Assembly: GCA_017481595.1 (NCBI GenBank)
Contig: JAFUOY010000036.1
Coordinates: 1 to 64,000, forward strand
Length of the DNA stretch: 64,000 bases
Origin: Clostridia bacterium
GTDB lineage: Bacteria; Bacillota; Clostridia; Oscillospirales; CAG-272
Reading direction: 5' to 3'
Shown: in pieces, positions 38,513-46,296 of the stretch
Position numbering within the stretch: the stretch's first letter is position 1
Layout of the letters: every line of letters begins with the position of its first letter
Program-made: the position numbers and the translations under genes
Notes under the pieces: model-generated
Told to the model about the DNA's origin: nothing
The model's database searches: none
What the model saw: the letters and a program-made list of their open reading frames with translations, nothing else

Positions 38513-38599
38513 TTTATAAGAATCACCTATCCAAAGGATTTTTTACGCACTGTAAGGGTGTAATCATGATTGCAGTACCAACAAAAGGAGGAAGAAAGC

Positions 38600-40192
38600 T
38601 TGGACGAAAATAAAATAATTCCATACGTAGAGCCTGTGTTTCGCTTCTGCTGTAAACGGGTGTCTAACCGTCACGATGCTGAGGATCTTGCAAGTGAGAT
38701 AATTTGTCACGTTCTTGACGGAATGAATAAGTACAAAATCGAATCTCTTGACGCCTGGGTATGGCGCGTTGCGCACAACCGCTACGCAAGGTTTATTGAC
38801 GCTAAGAATAAAAATCCAATTACGTTATCAGACGAAAGCGAGCTTTTTGACATTGCGGATTATTCCGACGTAGATGAAGACGATACGGAGGAGCAATACG
38901 AAACGGTCTTTCGCTATCTGCACACAATGTCGTCCGAGTATAAAAATATTTTTGTGGACTACTATATTGGCGAAATGTCTATAAGGGAGCTCGCGCAAAA
39001 ATATTCTCTTCCCGAAACTACAATTAAATGGCGACTGAATGCAGGCCGTCAAAAAATCAGAGACAGGATAGGAGAAAATAAAATGGATAAGGTATACACG
39101 AGAATAAATTGGAATACCACCGCGTGCAACGGTAATATGGATCCCGATCAGTATCTTCACACCCAGATCTCCCGCGCTATTTGCTTGGCGGCTTATGAAA
39201 AGCCCTTGACAGTAGAGGAGATCAGCATAAGCACGGGTATACCCACAATGTATATAGAGGATGAGCTTCCCCGACTTGAATACGGAGACGCTATCTGCAA
39301 GGTGGGCAACAAATACGTAACTAATTTCATAATATTCCGCTTAAAGGACAGAAAGCAGACCGAGGATATTACTAAATCCTTGATAGATATGTTGTCCGAT
39401 CAGATGGAATCCGCCTTAAAGGACGTAAGCGATAAGGTAAAGACCGTTGGTTTTTACGGCTGTGATTTTGGAATTGACAGACTAGGCTACGTTATCGTTC
39501 CGTATTTCCTCAGAAAAAAGATCAAGGAGGTACAATACAACCGCTTGAGGCTTGAAAGAGGTCCGTATCCTCCAAGAAAGGACGGCGGCTACGGTTGGTT
39601 TATTGTTGAGGAAACCGCAGACGAAAACGAAAACACCGCTGAATACGATTCGGGATGCAATATTGTAAGAGGAAATGATGAAATTTTACAGTCACGCATC
39701 TACTATTATTGGATAAACAAATATCTTTCCCGCGAGGTATACAGGGACGGAATATATTGGATGTGCAAAACAGGAATTTCCCAAAAGATGAAAAACGGTA
39801 TTATCTCAAAGGACGATATCTCCGATTTTGATGCGGCGCGCTATATCTCATTAAATTTGATCTCGAAAGCCGAGGATGGCTATAAGCTGAATTTTTCATA
39901 TTTTACAAAGGAACAGTTTACAGCCTTTTCAGATCTTATAAACATAGATAACGAAAAGGTAAACGATCTTTTGGCAGAATGGATACTTTCCGTTCGCAAA
40001 AGCTTTGAAATCTTTGTTCCTAAGCATTTACACGATCAGATAAATCAGTGGTTAACAGGATATCTTACTCAAATTGTAGGCTACGTCACCGACGAGCTTA
40101 TCCACCGCGGAACCTTGAAGAAGCCCGATCCCAAGCTTCCCTTAACCGACTGCATTTTCTGCGTTGAGGGAGAAACTATCAATATTATTTAA
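38600..40192 (+). CDS. ECF-type sigma-70 factor with a long C-terminal extension
   Basis: Region 2 (about 5-70: AEDLASEIICHVLDGMNKY, DAWVWRVAHNRYARF) and region 4 (about 105-155: MSIRELAQKYSLPETTIKWRL) are typical of extracytoplasmic-function sigma factors. They are followed by about 370 residues that ordinary ECF factors lack. The extension begins with a winged-helix-like part (PLTVEEISISTGIPTMYIEDEL, about 202-223) and has no transmembrane segment. I chose the TTG start at 38600 because AGGAGG lies eight bases upstream; the longer TTG frame from 38570 runs over that site. The extension may be a built-in regulatory domain, since no anti-sigma gene is adjacent. Confidence 0.8.
   Translation: MDENKIIPYVEPVFRFCCKRVSNRHDAEDLASEIICHVLDGMNKYKIESLDAWVWRVAHNRYARFIDAKNKNPITLSDESELFDIADYSDVDEDDTEEQYETVFRYLHTMSSEYKNIFVDYYIGEMSIRELAQKYSLPETTIKWRLNAGRQKIRDRIGENKMDKVYTRINWNTTACNGNMDPDQYLHTQISRAICLAAYEKPLTVEEISISTGIPTMYIEDELPRLEYGDAICKVGNKYVTNFIIFRLKDRKQTEDITKSLIDMLSDQMESALKDVSDKVKTVGFYGCDFGIDRLGYVIVPYFLRKKIKEVQYNRLRLERGPYPPRKDGGYGWFIVEETADENENTAEYDSGCNIVRGNDEILQSRIYYYWINKYLSREVYRDGIYWMCKTGISQKMKNGIISKDDISDFDAARYISLNLISKAEDGYKLNFSYFTKEQFTAFSDLINIDNEKVNDLLAEWILSVRKSFEIFVPKHLHDQINQWLTGYLTQIVGYVTDELIHRGTLKKPDPKLPLTDCIFCVEGETINII
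40099..40173. repeat. Sigma gene 3' end, left copy of a 75-bp direct repeat
   Basis: This segment, covering the last codons of the sigma gene, recurs at 43889-43963 with two mismatches. The two copies flank the ABC exporter pair. Confidence 0.9.
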
Positions 40193-40201
40193 ATATATTA
40201 G

Positions 40202-40242
40202 CCGTCGGAAGCAACCTTAAATGGTTCTTCCGGCGGTTTTTA
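40202..40242 (+). terminator. Terminator of the sigma factor gene
   Basis: CCGTCGGAAG (40202-40211) pairs with CTTCCGGCGG (40227-40236), followed by a T run. Confidence 0.8.
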
Positions 40243-40370
40243 TATGTTTATAAACAAAAATGATAACATATCAAATTTTACAAAAAAAATATAAATTTTT
40301 TCGAAAAACTCCTATCCTTTTTTAATTTTTGGCACTAAACGGTTAAAGAGATATATATAAGGAGAAAAAT

Positions 40371-42152
40371 ATGAAAAACAAACATATCTTATTTTTTGTA
40401 AAGCATATGTGGAAAGCAGGACCTATAGCTACGATTGCCAATTTTACGCAATATGTAATGAACGGTCTAAGTGCTTCCTTGATATTGCTATTCACAGGAG
40501 AGCTTGTAAATACCATAACATATAGTGAAACATTGCCTTATGATCAATCAAAACAAAAAATTATAATTTTAGTTTCATTGATTGCCTTAATGCTATTTGT
40601 ACAATTATTCTTTTATAAATTTTCTCAAGTATTAAGAGAAAGACAAATCTTTTCGGTACAACAGCATTTAGATAAAGAAATATGTAAAAGATTAATAAAT
40701 ACGCCAAGTGACACATTGGATACAAAAAAGTTTCAAGACGATTTTAGAATCGTTAATGAAACAAATACTAAAATTTATCTTTTTATAACTTATTTATCTA
40801 TTATATTAGGACAAGCAATACAGCTTATTACCCCACTAATTCTTTTGGTAAAGCTTTCGTATTGGATTATTATTCCTTGCGTTACATTTGCTATTTTATG
40901 CACTGTATTGATTATGAAAACGCAAGTTGAGTATTGGAGTGGTTATATCTCAAACACAGGAATAAGAAGAAAAATGGATTACTTCCTAGGCTTGTTTACA
41001 AATAAACAGACCTTATCCGTAATAAAGGCGTTTAAGACTGAAAACGAAATGTTTAAAAAAGCGGAATCTACGGTAACTCAATCAATAGAAGAAGCAAATA
41101 AACTCATTTTAAAACGGAACAAAAAATATGTCAAAATACAACTGCTTATTTTAATTCTTCCTATATTCATTGCGATAGCTGCAGTATACGCTTTCAGCAT
41201 TGATAAGATTATGGTGGGAGACGTAATAATGTTTATCGGTTTAGGAAAAACTATTCATTCCTCCATTATATCCCTAGGCGTTTCTATTCAGCAACTTCAA
41301 AATGTCAACTCCTCGCTTCAAACGTTACATGACTTTTTATTTAAAGACAAGCTGGCAGAAATAAATATAGAACATAGTTTTACAATTCCCGAAAACATAT
41401 CAACCATAGATGTTGAGAATCTAACATTTTATTACCCCGGAGCAACAAAGCCTGCGCTAGAAAATGTATCTTTTTCATTGAAATCTGGAGGAATAACAGC
41501 TATAGTTGGGGAAAACGGTTCAGGAAAAACAACTTTCATAAAAATTTTGTTTGGGTTGTATAGAAATTATATTGGTACAGTTAAGATTAACGGAATTGAT
41601 ATTAGAAATATATCTTCGTATGATTTGTCTAAACTTATGGCGCCTTGTTTTCAAGATTTTTTAAAACCTAAAATGCTTCTTAGGGAAGCGGTTGGAATGT
41701 CAGATATCGCAGAAATACCTAATGATGATAAAATAAAAAACACTCTTTCTTCAGTAGAAGCAGATGATATATTAAATAAAATATCCTTAGATACACAGCT
41801 TGGAACCGAATTTGAAAATGGTACGGATTTATCTATAGGTCAATGGCAAAAAATTGCTACAGCAAGAGCATTTTTTGGAGATAAATCCTTGGTGGCTTTT
41901 GATGAACCTATATCGGCTATAGATGTGTTTGGAGAAAAACAGTTTCTTAATTGTATAAGCGAAAAAAGCGAGGAAACAGATTTCTGTCTGCTCATTTCTC
42001 ATAGAATGTTAGGTATGAAGCTATGTAAGGATATTTATGTTTTTGATAAAGGAAGACTAATTGAAAAAGGTAACCATGCCGAGTTAATGAAAATAAAAGG
42101 AAAATATTATGCATTATATAAGGCGCAAGAAGTATTTGAGGAGAGCATATGA
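40371..42152 (+). CDS. ABC exporter half-transporter 1 (permease-ATPase fusion)
   Basis: Type IV exporter subunit of 593 residues: about six membrane segments (to about 320) followed by an ATPase domain. Walker A is GENGSGKTT near 384, the signature is LSIGQWQKIA near 486, Walker B is LVAFDEP near 507 and the switch His is in LISHRM. The D-loop reads SAID rather than SALD, a deviation often seen in the degenerate half of heterodimeric exporters. It is translationally coupled to the next gene by a 4-base overlap. Codon use is much more AT-rich than the neighbours, suggesting transfer. No peptide substrate gene is visible nearby. Confidence 0.9.
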   Translation: MKNKHILFFVKHMWKAGPIATIANFTQYVMNGLSASLILLFTGELVNTITYSETLPYDQSKQKIIILVSLIALMLFVQLFFYKFSQVLRERQIFSVQQHLDKEICKRLINTPSDTLDTKKFQDDFRIVNETNTKIYLFITYLSIILGQAIQLITPLILLVKLSYWIIIPCVTFAILCTVLIMKTQVEYWSGYISNTGIRRKMDYFLGLFTNKQTLSVIKAFKTENEMFKKAESTVTQSIEEANKLILKRNKKYVKIQLLILILPIFIAIAAVYAFSIDKIMVGDVIMFIGLGKTIHSSIISLGVSIQQLQNVNSSLQTLHDFLFKDKLAEINIEHSFTIPENISTIDVENLTFYYPGATKPALENVSFSLKSGGITAIVGENGSGKTTFIKILFGLYRNYIGTVKINGIDIRNISSYDLSKLMAPCFQDFLKPKMLLREAVGMSDIAEIPNDDKIKNTLSSVEADDILNKISLDTQLGTEFENGTDLSIGQWQKIATARAFFGDKSLVAFDEPISAIDVFGEKQFLNCISEKSEETDFCLLISHRMLGMKLCKDIYVFDKGRLIEKGNHAELMKIKGKYYALYKAQEVFEESI

Positions 42153-43855
42153 AAAAGTTTTCTAAAATTTATAAAGAAAATTTGCATTATATTGGAATAA
42201 GAAAGTTAATTGTTATTATTGGACTTGTACTTATGAATAATACTTTCCCTGTTATTTCAAGCTATATTAACAAGGGAATTACCGAAAGTTTTATTGATAA
42301 AATGTGGATAGTAGGTATAGGACTAATCGCTTTACAAGTTGTAATGTGGATAGTTACCGCTGTTTTAAATTCTTATGATCAAAATATAAGACAAATTGCA
42401 AACACAAGATCGGAACTTCATATCAAAATAGCTATAAGGAAAAAATTATGCTCATTCCCTGTAGGATTTTTCGAAACTCCACAAAATCTTGAAATGCTAA
42501 ATAAAGCCAACAGAAATAACTCAATTGTGTATGGATCATTCAGAAATGTTATTGGACTGATCATACTTATACCTACTGTAATTGCAGCTATAATTCCAAT
42601 TATAAAAATATTTCCCTTAGTCTGGATAGTTTTGGCTGTATTATGCTTAATAAACACCATTATTGCAGTAAAATGCTCAGATGTAGAATATCTTCAAAGT
42701 GTGAGAAGCCTCGAGTCTGAAAGGAAAAGAACGTATTATAGGTCATTGTTTTACAACAATGAAACAATGAAGGAAATTAAGGCATATAACCTTAAAAATT
42801 GGTTGTTATCAAAATATCAAAAAATATCTAAAACTATATTTAAAAAGGCATTTAAAATAAGTGTTAGAAATGGGTTGTTAACATTACTTGCAGATGTTGG
42901 TTCAATGCTTGTTAAAGTATTTGTTTGGATATATGTTGGAATTCAGACTTTAAATGGCTATATCAGTATAGGAGATTGTATCCTGTTTATAGGATTATGG
43001 GATTCCGCAATAGGAGCTATAGAGGATATTAGAAACAATGTATTAAGCCTGCACAGAGATAAAAGAGATCTCAAATACTTGAAAGAATTTATGAATTATG
43101 AAATTGAAGAAAGCGACAAGAGTAGATTATCACCAATTGAAAACATACAATTTGATAATGTAAGTTTTTCGTATCCTTCAAATCAAGATATGAATATCTT
43201 AAAAAATATAAATGTTTCGTTTATAAAGGGAAATTGCTATTTAATTCTCGGTGAAAACGGTGCAGGCAAATCCACACTTATTAAACTTATTCTTAACCAT
43301 TTCAAACCTACAAACGGATCAATAAAAATAAATAAAGAGTATCTACTAAATGATATTGATAGCTTGAAGGTGGGATATATGTCACAGGAAGATATCCATT
43401 TTTCAATGTCCTTAAAGGATAATATTGTATTTGGCTCTGAATATTGTGAGGAAAAATTCAAAACATCCCTCGAGAAGGCGAAGCTACAAGATTTAGTTGA
43501 TGAACTACCATTAAAGGAAAATACAGTGCTTGGCAAAGCATACGATGATGGTAGAGAGCTTTCAGGTGGTCAGTGGCAACGTATAAGTTTTGCAAGACTG
43601 CTTTATAATGAAAACGATATTATTATTTTGGATGAGCCTACAGCGAGCTTAGATCCTATTGCTGAAAGGAATTTATATGATGAAATAAAAAATATTTTTT
43701 CTGATAAAATTGTCATTTTAATTTCTCACAGACTAAGTAGCGTAAGAATAGCAGACCAGATTGTAGTTATGGAAAATGGCGAACTGAAAGGTATCGGTAA
43801 TCATTCAGATTTGATTGCTGACTGTAAAACTTATAATAAGTTTATGCATACCTAA
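42149..43855 (+). CDS. ABC exporter half-transporter 2 (permease-ATPase fusion)
   Basis: Partner of the preceding gene, 568 residues, with six membrane segments and an ATPase domain. Walker A is GENGAGKST near 369, the signature is LSGGQWQRIS near 470, Walker B is IIILDEPTASLDP near 490 and the switch His is in ISHRLS. This half keeps canonical motifs, so the pair probably forms a heterodimer with one consensus and one degenerate ATP site. Such exporters handle drugs, lipids or peptides; the substrate is unknown. It is AT-rich like its partner. Confidence 0.9.
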   Translation: MKKFSKIYKENLHYIGIRKLIVIIGLVLMNNTFPVISSYINKGITESFIDKMWIVGIGLIALQVVMWIVTAVLNSYDQNIRQIANTRSELHIKIAIRKKLCSFPVGFFETPQNLEMLNKANRNNSIVYGSFRNVIGLIILIPTVIAAIIPIIKIFPLVWIVLAVLCLINTIIAVKCSDVEYLQSVRSLESERKRTYYRSLFYNNETMKEIKAYNLKNWLLSKYQKISKTIFKKAFKISVRNGLLTLLADVGSMLVKVFVWIYVGIQTLNGYISIGDCILFIGLWDSAIGAIEDIRNNVLSLHRDKRDLKYLKEFMNYEIEESDKSRLSPIENIQFDNVSFSYPSNQDMNILKNINVSFIKGNCYLILGENGAGKSTLIKLILNHFKPTNGSIKINKEYLLNDIDSLKVGYMSQEDIHFSMSLKDNIVFGSEYCEEKFKTSLEKAKLQDLVDELPLKENTVLGKAYDDGRELSGGQWQRISFARLLYNENDIIILDEPTASLDPIAERNLYDEIKNIFSDKIVILISHRLSSVRIADQIVVMENGELKGIGNHSDLIADCKTYNKFMHT

Positions 43856-43888
43856 AATATAGAAATAGCTAAGCCATTATTTATAAAA

Positions 43889-43963
43889 TATCCACCGCGG
43901 AACCTTGAAGAAGCCCGATCCCGAGCTTCCCTTAACCGACTGCATTTTCTGTGTTGAGGGAGA
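43889..43963. repeat. Right copy of the sigma-gene 3'-end direct repeat
   Basis: 75 bases match 40099-40173 with two mismatches. The reading frame continues to a stop at 43979-43981 and would encode a C-terminus closely similar to that of the sigma factor, with several substitutions at the very end. It is therefore a remnant of a second, slightly diverged sigma gene 3' end rather than a simple copying error. Confidence 0.85.
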
Positions 43964-44003
43964 TACCAACGATAATATTTAAAATATCGTGCTATGAATC
44001 TCA

Positions 44004-44036
44004 AAAAAGAGAGGTGTCAGATCGACACCTCTTTTT
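44004..44036 (+). terminator. Intrinsic terminator after the repeat remnant
   Basis: AGAGGTGTC (44010-44018) pairs with GACACCTCT (44024-44032), followed by T residues. No gene is seen in 43982-44133. Confidence 0.75.
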
Positions 44037-44133
44037 GATTAGTTATCGTACTTATTTAAAATTTCTACGATTTCTGTATGCAAGTGCCAACCTTAATTGA
44101 AAAATATATTTTATTTTTAATGGCTTGCATCTA

Positions 44134-45051
44134 TTATATATGGTCAAAGTAACGTTGCGCTGTGATTACTCCATCATTCACGTGCAATTTGCACACTCTT
44201 GCCGTACGTGCTTCAGTAAATTCATTACGTTTTTGACAGTCTAAGTCACGGGCGTGATAGGTTGCATAATACTGCCCCTTGTATTTAATTACACTATGAT
44301 GTCCCGAACCCTCTTCAAAATCGTTTTTATATATAACAGGGGCAAATTTACCGTTGTTCGTGTGTTTGACAAACTGCACTTTTCTTAAATCGCTCTCGCG
44401 TGAGCGTGCGGCAACATATCCAATATGGTACGAATCATTGTCAAAGCAACCGCCACTATACATAACATATTGCCACTCTCCCTCGCGAAACCAGAAAGCC
44501 CCCTCTATGGTGTGCCAATCCTTGTCGCCATTGCGGCCTCGTTTGAAGATTTCCTCGTCCATAGTCGGTACAATGACCTCACGAGGCTGATTTGTGGGTG
44601 TCATAGGATCAATCAGCTTATCTACGAAAACTCGTGTACCTATGCGGTCACAATCTTTGTTATCTTCTGAATACCATAAAAACAGTCCATTTTCGGTTTC
44701 TACCACATGGGAATCTATTGAAAATCGCTTGTAAAAGCAAGTTGGATTCGTAAACGGACCAAGGGGAGAATCTGCAACCATTGCGTGCATAAATTGACAT
44801 TCATCATCTGATGAACATGAAAAATAAAGGTAGTAACGACCTTTGTATTTTGTAATAGACGGTGCCCAATAACTGTGCCGTCCGTCAATTGAGGCAACAA
44901 TTCCTTCGTAATGCCAAACACCAAATAAATCATCAGTTGAATATGCTTCCACTCCCTTTTGGCCTGTTACATACAAATAAAGGTTGCCACCGTCTTCAAA
45001 AATAAACGGATCGGGCTGGTACTTATCAGCTACATCAAATTTTAACTTCAT
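44134..45051 (-). CDS. Glycoside hydrolase family 43 protein
   Basis: Predicted beta-xylosidase or alpha-L-arabinofuranosidase of the five-bladed beta-propeller family. The three catalytic carboxylates can be placed: general base Asp 14 in QPDPFI, pKa-modulating Asp 113 in SIDSHVV, and acid Glu 183 in TIEGAFW. The 305-residue protein has no signal peptide, so it probably acts on imported oligosaccharides. It is monocistronic, with a promoter at 45094-45122. Confidence 0.92.
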   Translation of the reverse strand: MKLKFDVADKYQPDPFIFEDGGNLYLYVTGQKGVEAYSTDDLFGVWHYEGIVASIDGRHSYWAPSITKYKGRYYLYFSCSSDDECQFMHAMVADSPLGPFTNPTCFYKRFSIDSHVVETENGLFLWYSEDNKDCDRIGTRVFVDKLIDPMTPTNQPREVIVPTMDEEIFKRGRNGDKDWHTIEGAFWFREGEWQYVMYSGGCFDNDSYHIGYVAARSRESDLRKVQFVKHTNNGKFAPVIYKNDFEEGSGHHSVIKYKGQYYATYHARDLDCQKRNEFTEARTARVCKLHVNDGVITAQRYFDHI

Positions 45052-45093
45052 AACCTTTTATTGCTCCTTAATTGCATTATTGTGCGTAAAATA

Positions 45094-45122
45094 ATTATAG
45101 CATAAACCCCAAATTTAATCAA
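45094..45122 (-). promoter_or_regulatory. Predicted GH43 promoter
   Basis: On the minus strand TTGATT (45117-45122) and TATAAT (45094-45099) are 17 bases apart. Confidence 0.7.
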
Positions 45123-45137
45123 CCAGAATATGCATTT

Positions 45138-45197
45138 TCTATGGAATGACGCAGTTGCATACAATCTAACGGTTAATGCCATACCAACCCTTCGACT
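45138..45197 (-). repeat. Remnant of a second hairpin array end
   Basis: This stretch resembles the distal end of the array at 45.7-45.9 kb. It has the TATGGAAT linker, the hairpin AATC-TAAC-GGTT (45163-45174, versus AGCC-TAAC-GGCT at 45862-45873), ATGCCATACCAACCCTTCG, and then the tRNA-Glu 3' end. The stem differs by paired changes while the loop is conserved. Confidence 0.65.
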
Positions 45198-45280
45198 GTT
45201 TTATTTTGGTGACCCGTACGGGAAGATGTCTCGCCTTTAGATGTTCCGACGCGGAACGGCGAGCCATGAACCACGAACCC
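45198..45280 (-). repeat. tRNA-Glu 3'-end copy with T-loop hairpin insert (copy A)
   Basis: Bases 45198-45224 repeat exactly 45937-45963, which cover the 3' end of tRNA-Glu and its flank. On the minus strand a GGGTTCG T-loop half (45280-45274) is separated from TTCCCGTACGGGTC by a 49-base insert (45273-45225). The insert starts TGGTTCATG and has outer stem CTCGCC/GGCGAG and inner stem-loop GTTCCG-CGT-CGGAAC. This is the same arrangement as copy B at 31.5 kb. Confidence 0.7.
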
Positions 45281-45324
45281 AACTCAATACTATATGACCC
45301 GTACGGGAAATGTTCCATTATAAA

Positions 45325-45357
45325 AGGAAAAGCAAGGCTGATTTTAGCCTTGCTTTA
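45325..45357 (-). terminator. Terminator overlapping the end of the four-helix-bundle gene
   Basis: AAAGCAAGGCT (45329-45339) pairs with AGCCTTGCTTT (45346-45356). The right arm includes the last codons and the stop codon of the gene. Confidence 0.8.
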
Positions 45358-45700
45358 ACTTATTTTCAATAGTTATACATGAGGATGTCAACATTCTGCG
45401 TATTCTACCACAGAGATTTCTGTATTTTTTAAAGGTTTCCTCTGTTATTACCTCAGATGCGAATAATAATTTCAACCAGCTTTCCGTTTCTGCACATTCC
45501 TTACGCGCAATTTCAAATTTGGAATGCATATCCGCGAGGCTTTGGGGATATTGAGCCTCAGTTACGTTGGCAAATACGCTTGAAGAAGACTTTTTGATTT
45601 GGAACGCTATGTTAGAGTCTATTTTTATTTCTTTACATAATTTTATAATTTCAGTAGCCAAAGACTCTGAATATTCTAAAAGCAAGTTTTTCTTAGACAT
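45344..45700 (-). CDS. Four-helix-bundle protein (S23 / Avd-like)
   Basis: A 118-residue all-helical protein of the family found in 23S rRNA intervening sequences and, as Avd, in diversity-generating retroelements. Pattern residues are LATEIIKLCKEIK near 15-27, the IKKSSSSVFANVTEAQ turn near 35-50 (usually RSGTSIGANIREA), and TESWLKLLFASE near 71-82. It binds nucleic acid in characterised homologues; the role here is unknown. I chose the ATG at 45700, six bases after GGAGG; the longer frame would start inside the hairpin array. The array lies directly upstream on the same strand. No reverse transcriptase is present in the window. Confidence 0.88.
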   Translation of the reverse strand: MSKKNLLLEYSESLATEIIKLCKEIKIDSNIAFQIKKSSSSVFANVTEAQYPQSLADMHSKFEIARKECAETESWLKLLFASEVITEETFKKYRNLCGRIRRMLTSSCITIENKLKQG

Positions 45701-45715
45701 AATAATCCTCCAATC

Positions 45716-45899
45716 AATGCGTAGCATTGCATATAATCACGCAAAGCGTGTATGGAATCTGCAACTAGTTGCAGTATGGAATTGACACTGTGTGGCGTAT
45801 GGAATCAAGCCGAAGAAAAGCACCTTGCGGTGATGCCATACACACAAATGTGATTCCATACAGCCTAACGGCTGATGCCTTACCAACCCTTCGGCTTGG
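45716..45899 (-). repeat. Hairpin array 2 with GTATGGAATC / GATTCCATAC linkers (intact element)
   Basis: Plus-strand order: hairpin AATGC-GTA-GCATT (45716-45728), CACGC-AAA-GCGTG (45738-45750), linker GTATGGAATC (45750-45759), palindrome CTGCAACTAGTTGCAG (45759-45774), linker GTATGGAATT (45774-45783), a small hairpin, linker GTATGGAATC (45797-45806). The centre has CACC-TTGC-GGTG (45821-45832). Then linker GATGCCATAC (45832-45841), CACA-AA-TGTG (45843-45852), linker GATTCCATAC (45852-45861), CAGCC-TAAC-GGCTG (45861-45874), linker GATGCCTTAC (45874-45883) and a last hairpin to 45899. Three linkers in one orientation face three in the other, so the whole can fold as a branched hairpin ahead of the four-helix-bundle gene. 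Confidence 0.85.
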
Positions 45900-45903
45900 A
45901 TAA

Positions 45904-45936
45904 ATAAAACAGTCGAACACCGAAGTGTTCGACTTA
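45904..45936 (-). terminator. Terminator of the tRNA-Met-Glu transcript
   Basis: On the minus strand GTCGAACAC-TTCG-GTGTTCGAC is followed by TGTTTTATTT, just downstream of tRNA-Glu. Confidence 0.8.
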
Positions 45937-45945
45937 GTTTTATTT

Positions 45946-46020
45946 TGGTGACCCGTACGGGAATCGAACCCATGTTACAGCCGTGAAAGGGCCGTGTCTT
46001 AACCGCTTGACCAACGGGCC
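45946..46020 (-). tRNA. tRNA-Glu (anticodon TTC)
   Basis: On the minus strand GGCCCGT pairs with ACGGGTC (one G-U), with A73 and encoded CCA. The anticodon loop CTTTCAC gives TTC. Its 3' 18 bases and flank are duplicated at 45198-45224. Confidence 0.95.
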
Positions 46021-46025
46021 ATGAG

Positions 46026-46101
46026 TGGTGGCGGAAATGGGATTTGAACCTATGACCTGCCGGGTATGAACCGGATGCTCTAGCCTCTGAGCTATTCCGC
46101 C
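46026..46101 (-). tRNA. tRNA-Met (anticodon CAT)
   Basis: On the minus strand GGCGGAA pairs perfectly with TTCCGCC, A73 and CCA are encoded, and the anticodon loop TTCATAC gives CAT. The regular first acceptor pair argues for an elongator tRNA rather than the initiator; a lysidine-modified tRNA-Ile cannot be excluded. One mismatch occurs at the base of the anticodon stem. Confidence 0.9.
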
Positions 46102-46235
46102 ATAACTTACTCACGCTTAATGCTTGACTATTATATCATAAGTTATTTTTCTTATCAATACCTTTTTTTAAAATTTTTTAATTATTTTTTTGCACCTCTT
46201 TTTATGGGATTTTACCCTTAATGTTGCTTAATCTA

Positions 46236-46264
46236 TTGAAAAAAATATTTTAATTTGGTATAAT
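46236..46264 (+). promoter_or_regulatory. Predicted thyA-folA promoter
   Basis: TTGAAA (46236-46241) and TATAAT (46259-46264) are 17 bases apart. Confidence 0.75.
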
Positions 46265-46296
46265 AAATTGATACTTAAAAATAAAGGAGCTTTAAT

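Noticed and set aside
40320..40370. Sigma-54 type promoter before the ABC exporter genes
   Set aside because: TTTGGCAC resembles a -24 element but there is no GC at the required -12 distance.
40371..43855. RiPP/bacteriocin cluster around the ABC exporters
   Set aside because: I looked for a small precursor gene and modification enzymes on both sides and saw none.
45344..45899. Diversity-generating retroelement
   Set aside because: The protein is Avd-like, but there is no reverse transcriptase, no template/variable repeat pair and no C-type lectin target in the window.
45737..46114. Open frame on the minus strand over tRNA-Glu, tRNA-Met and the hairpin array
   Set aside because: It reads through two tRNA genes and palindromes and has no ribosome binding site.
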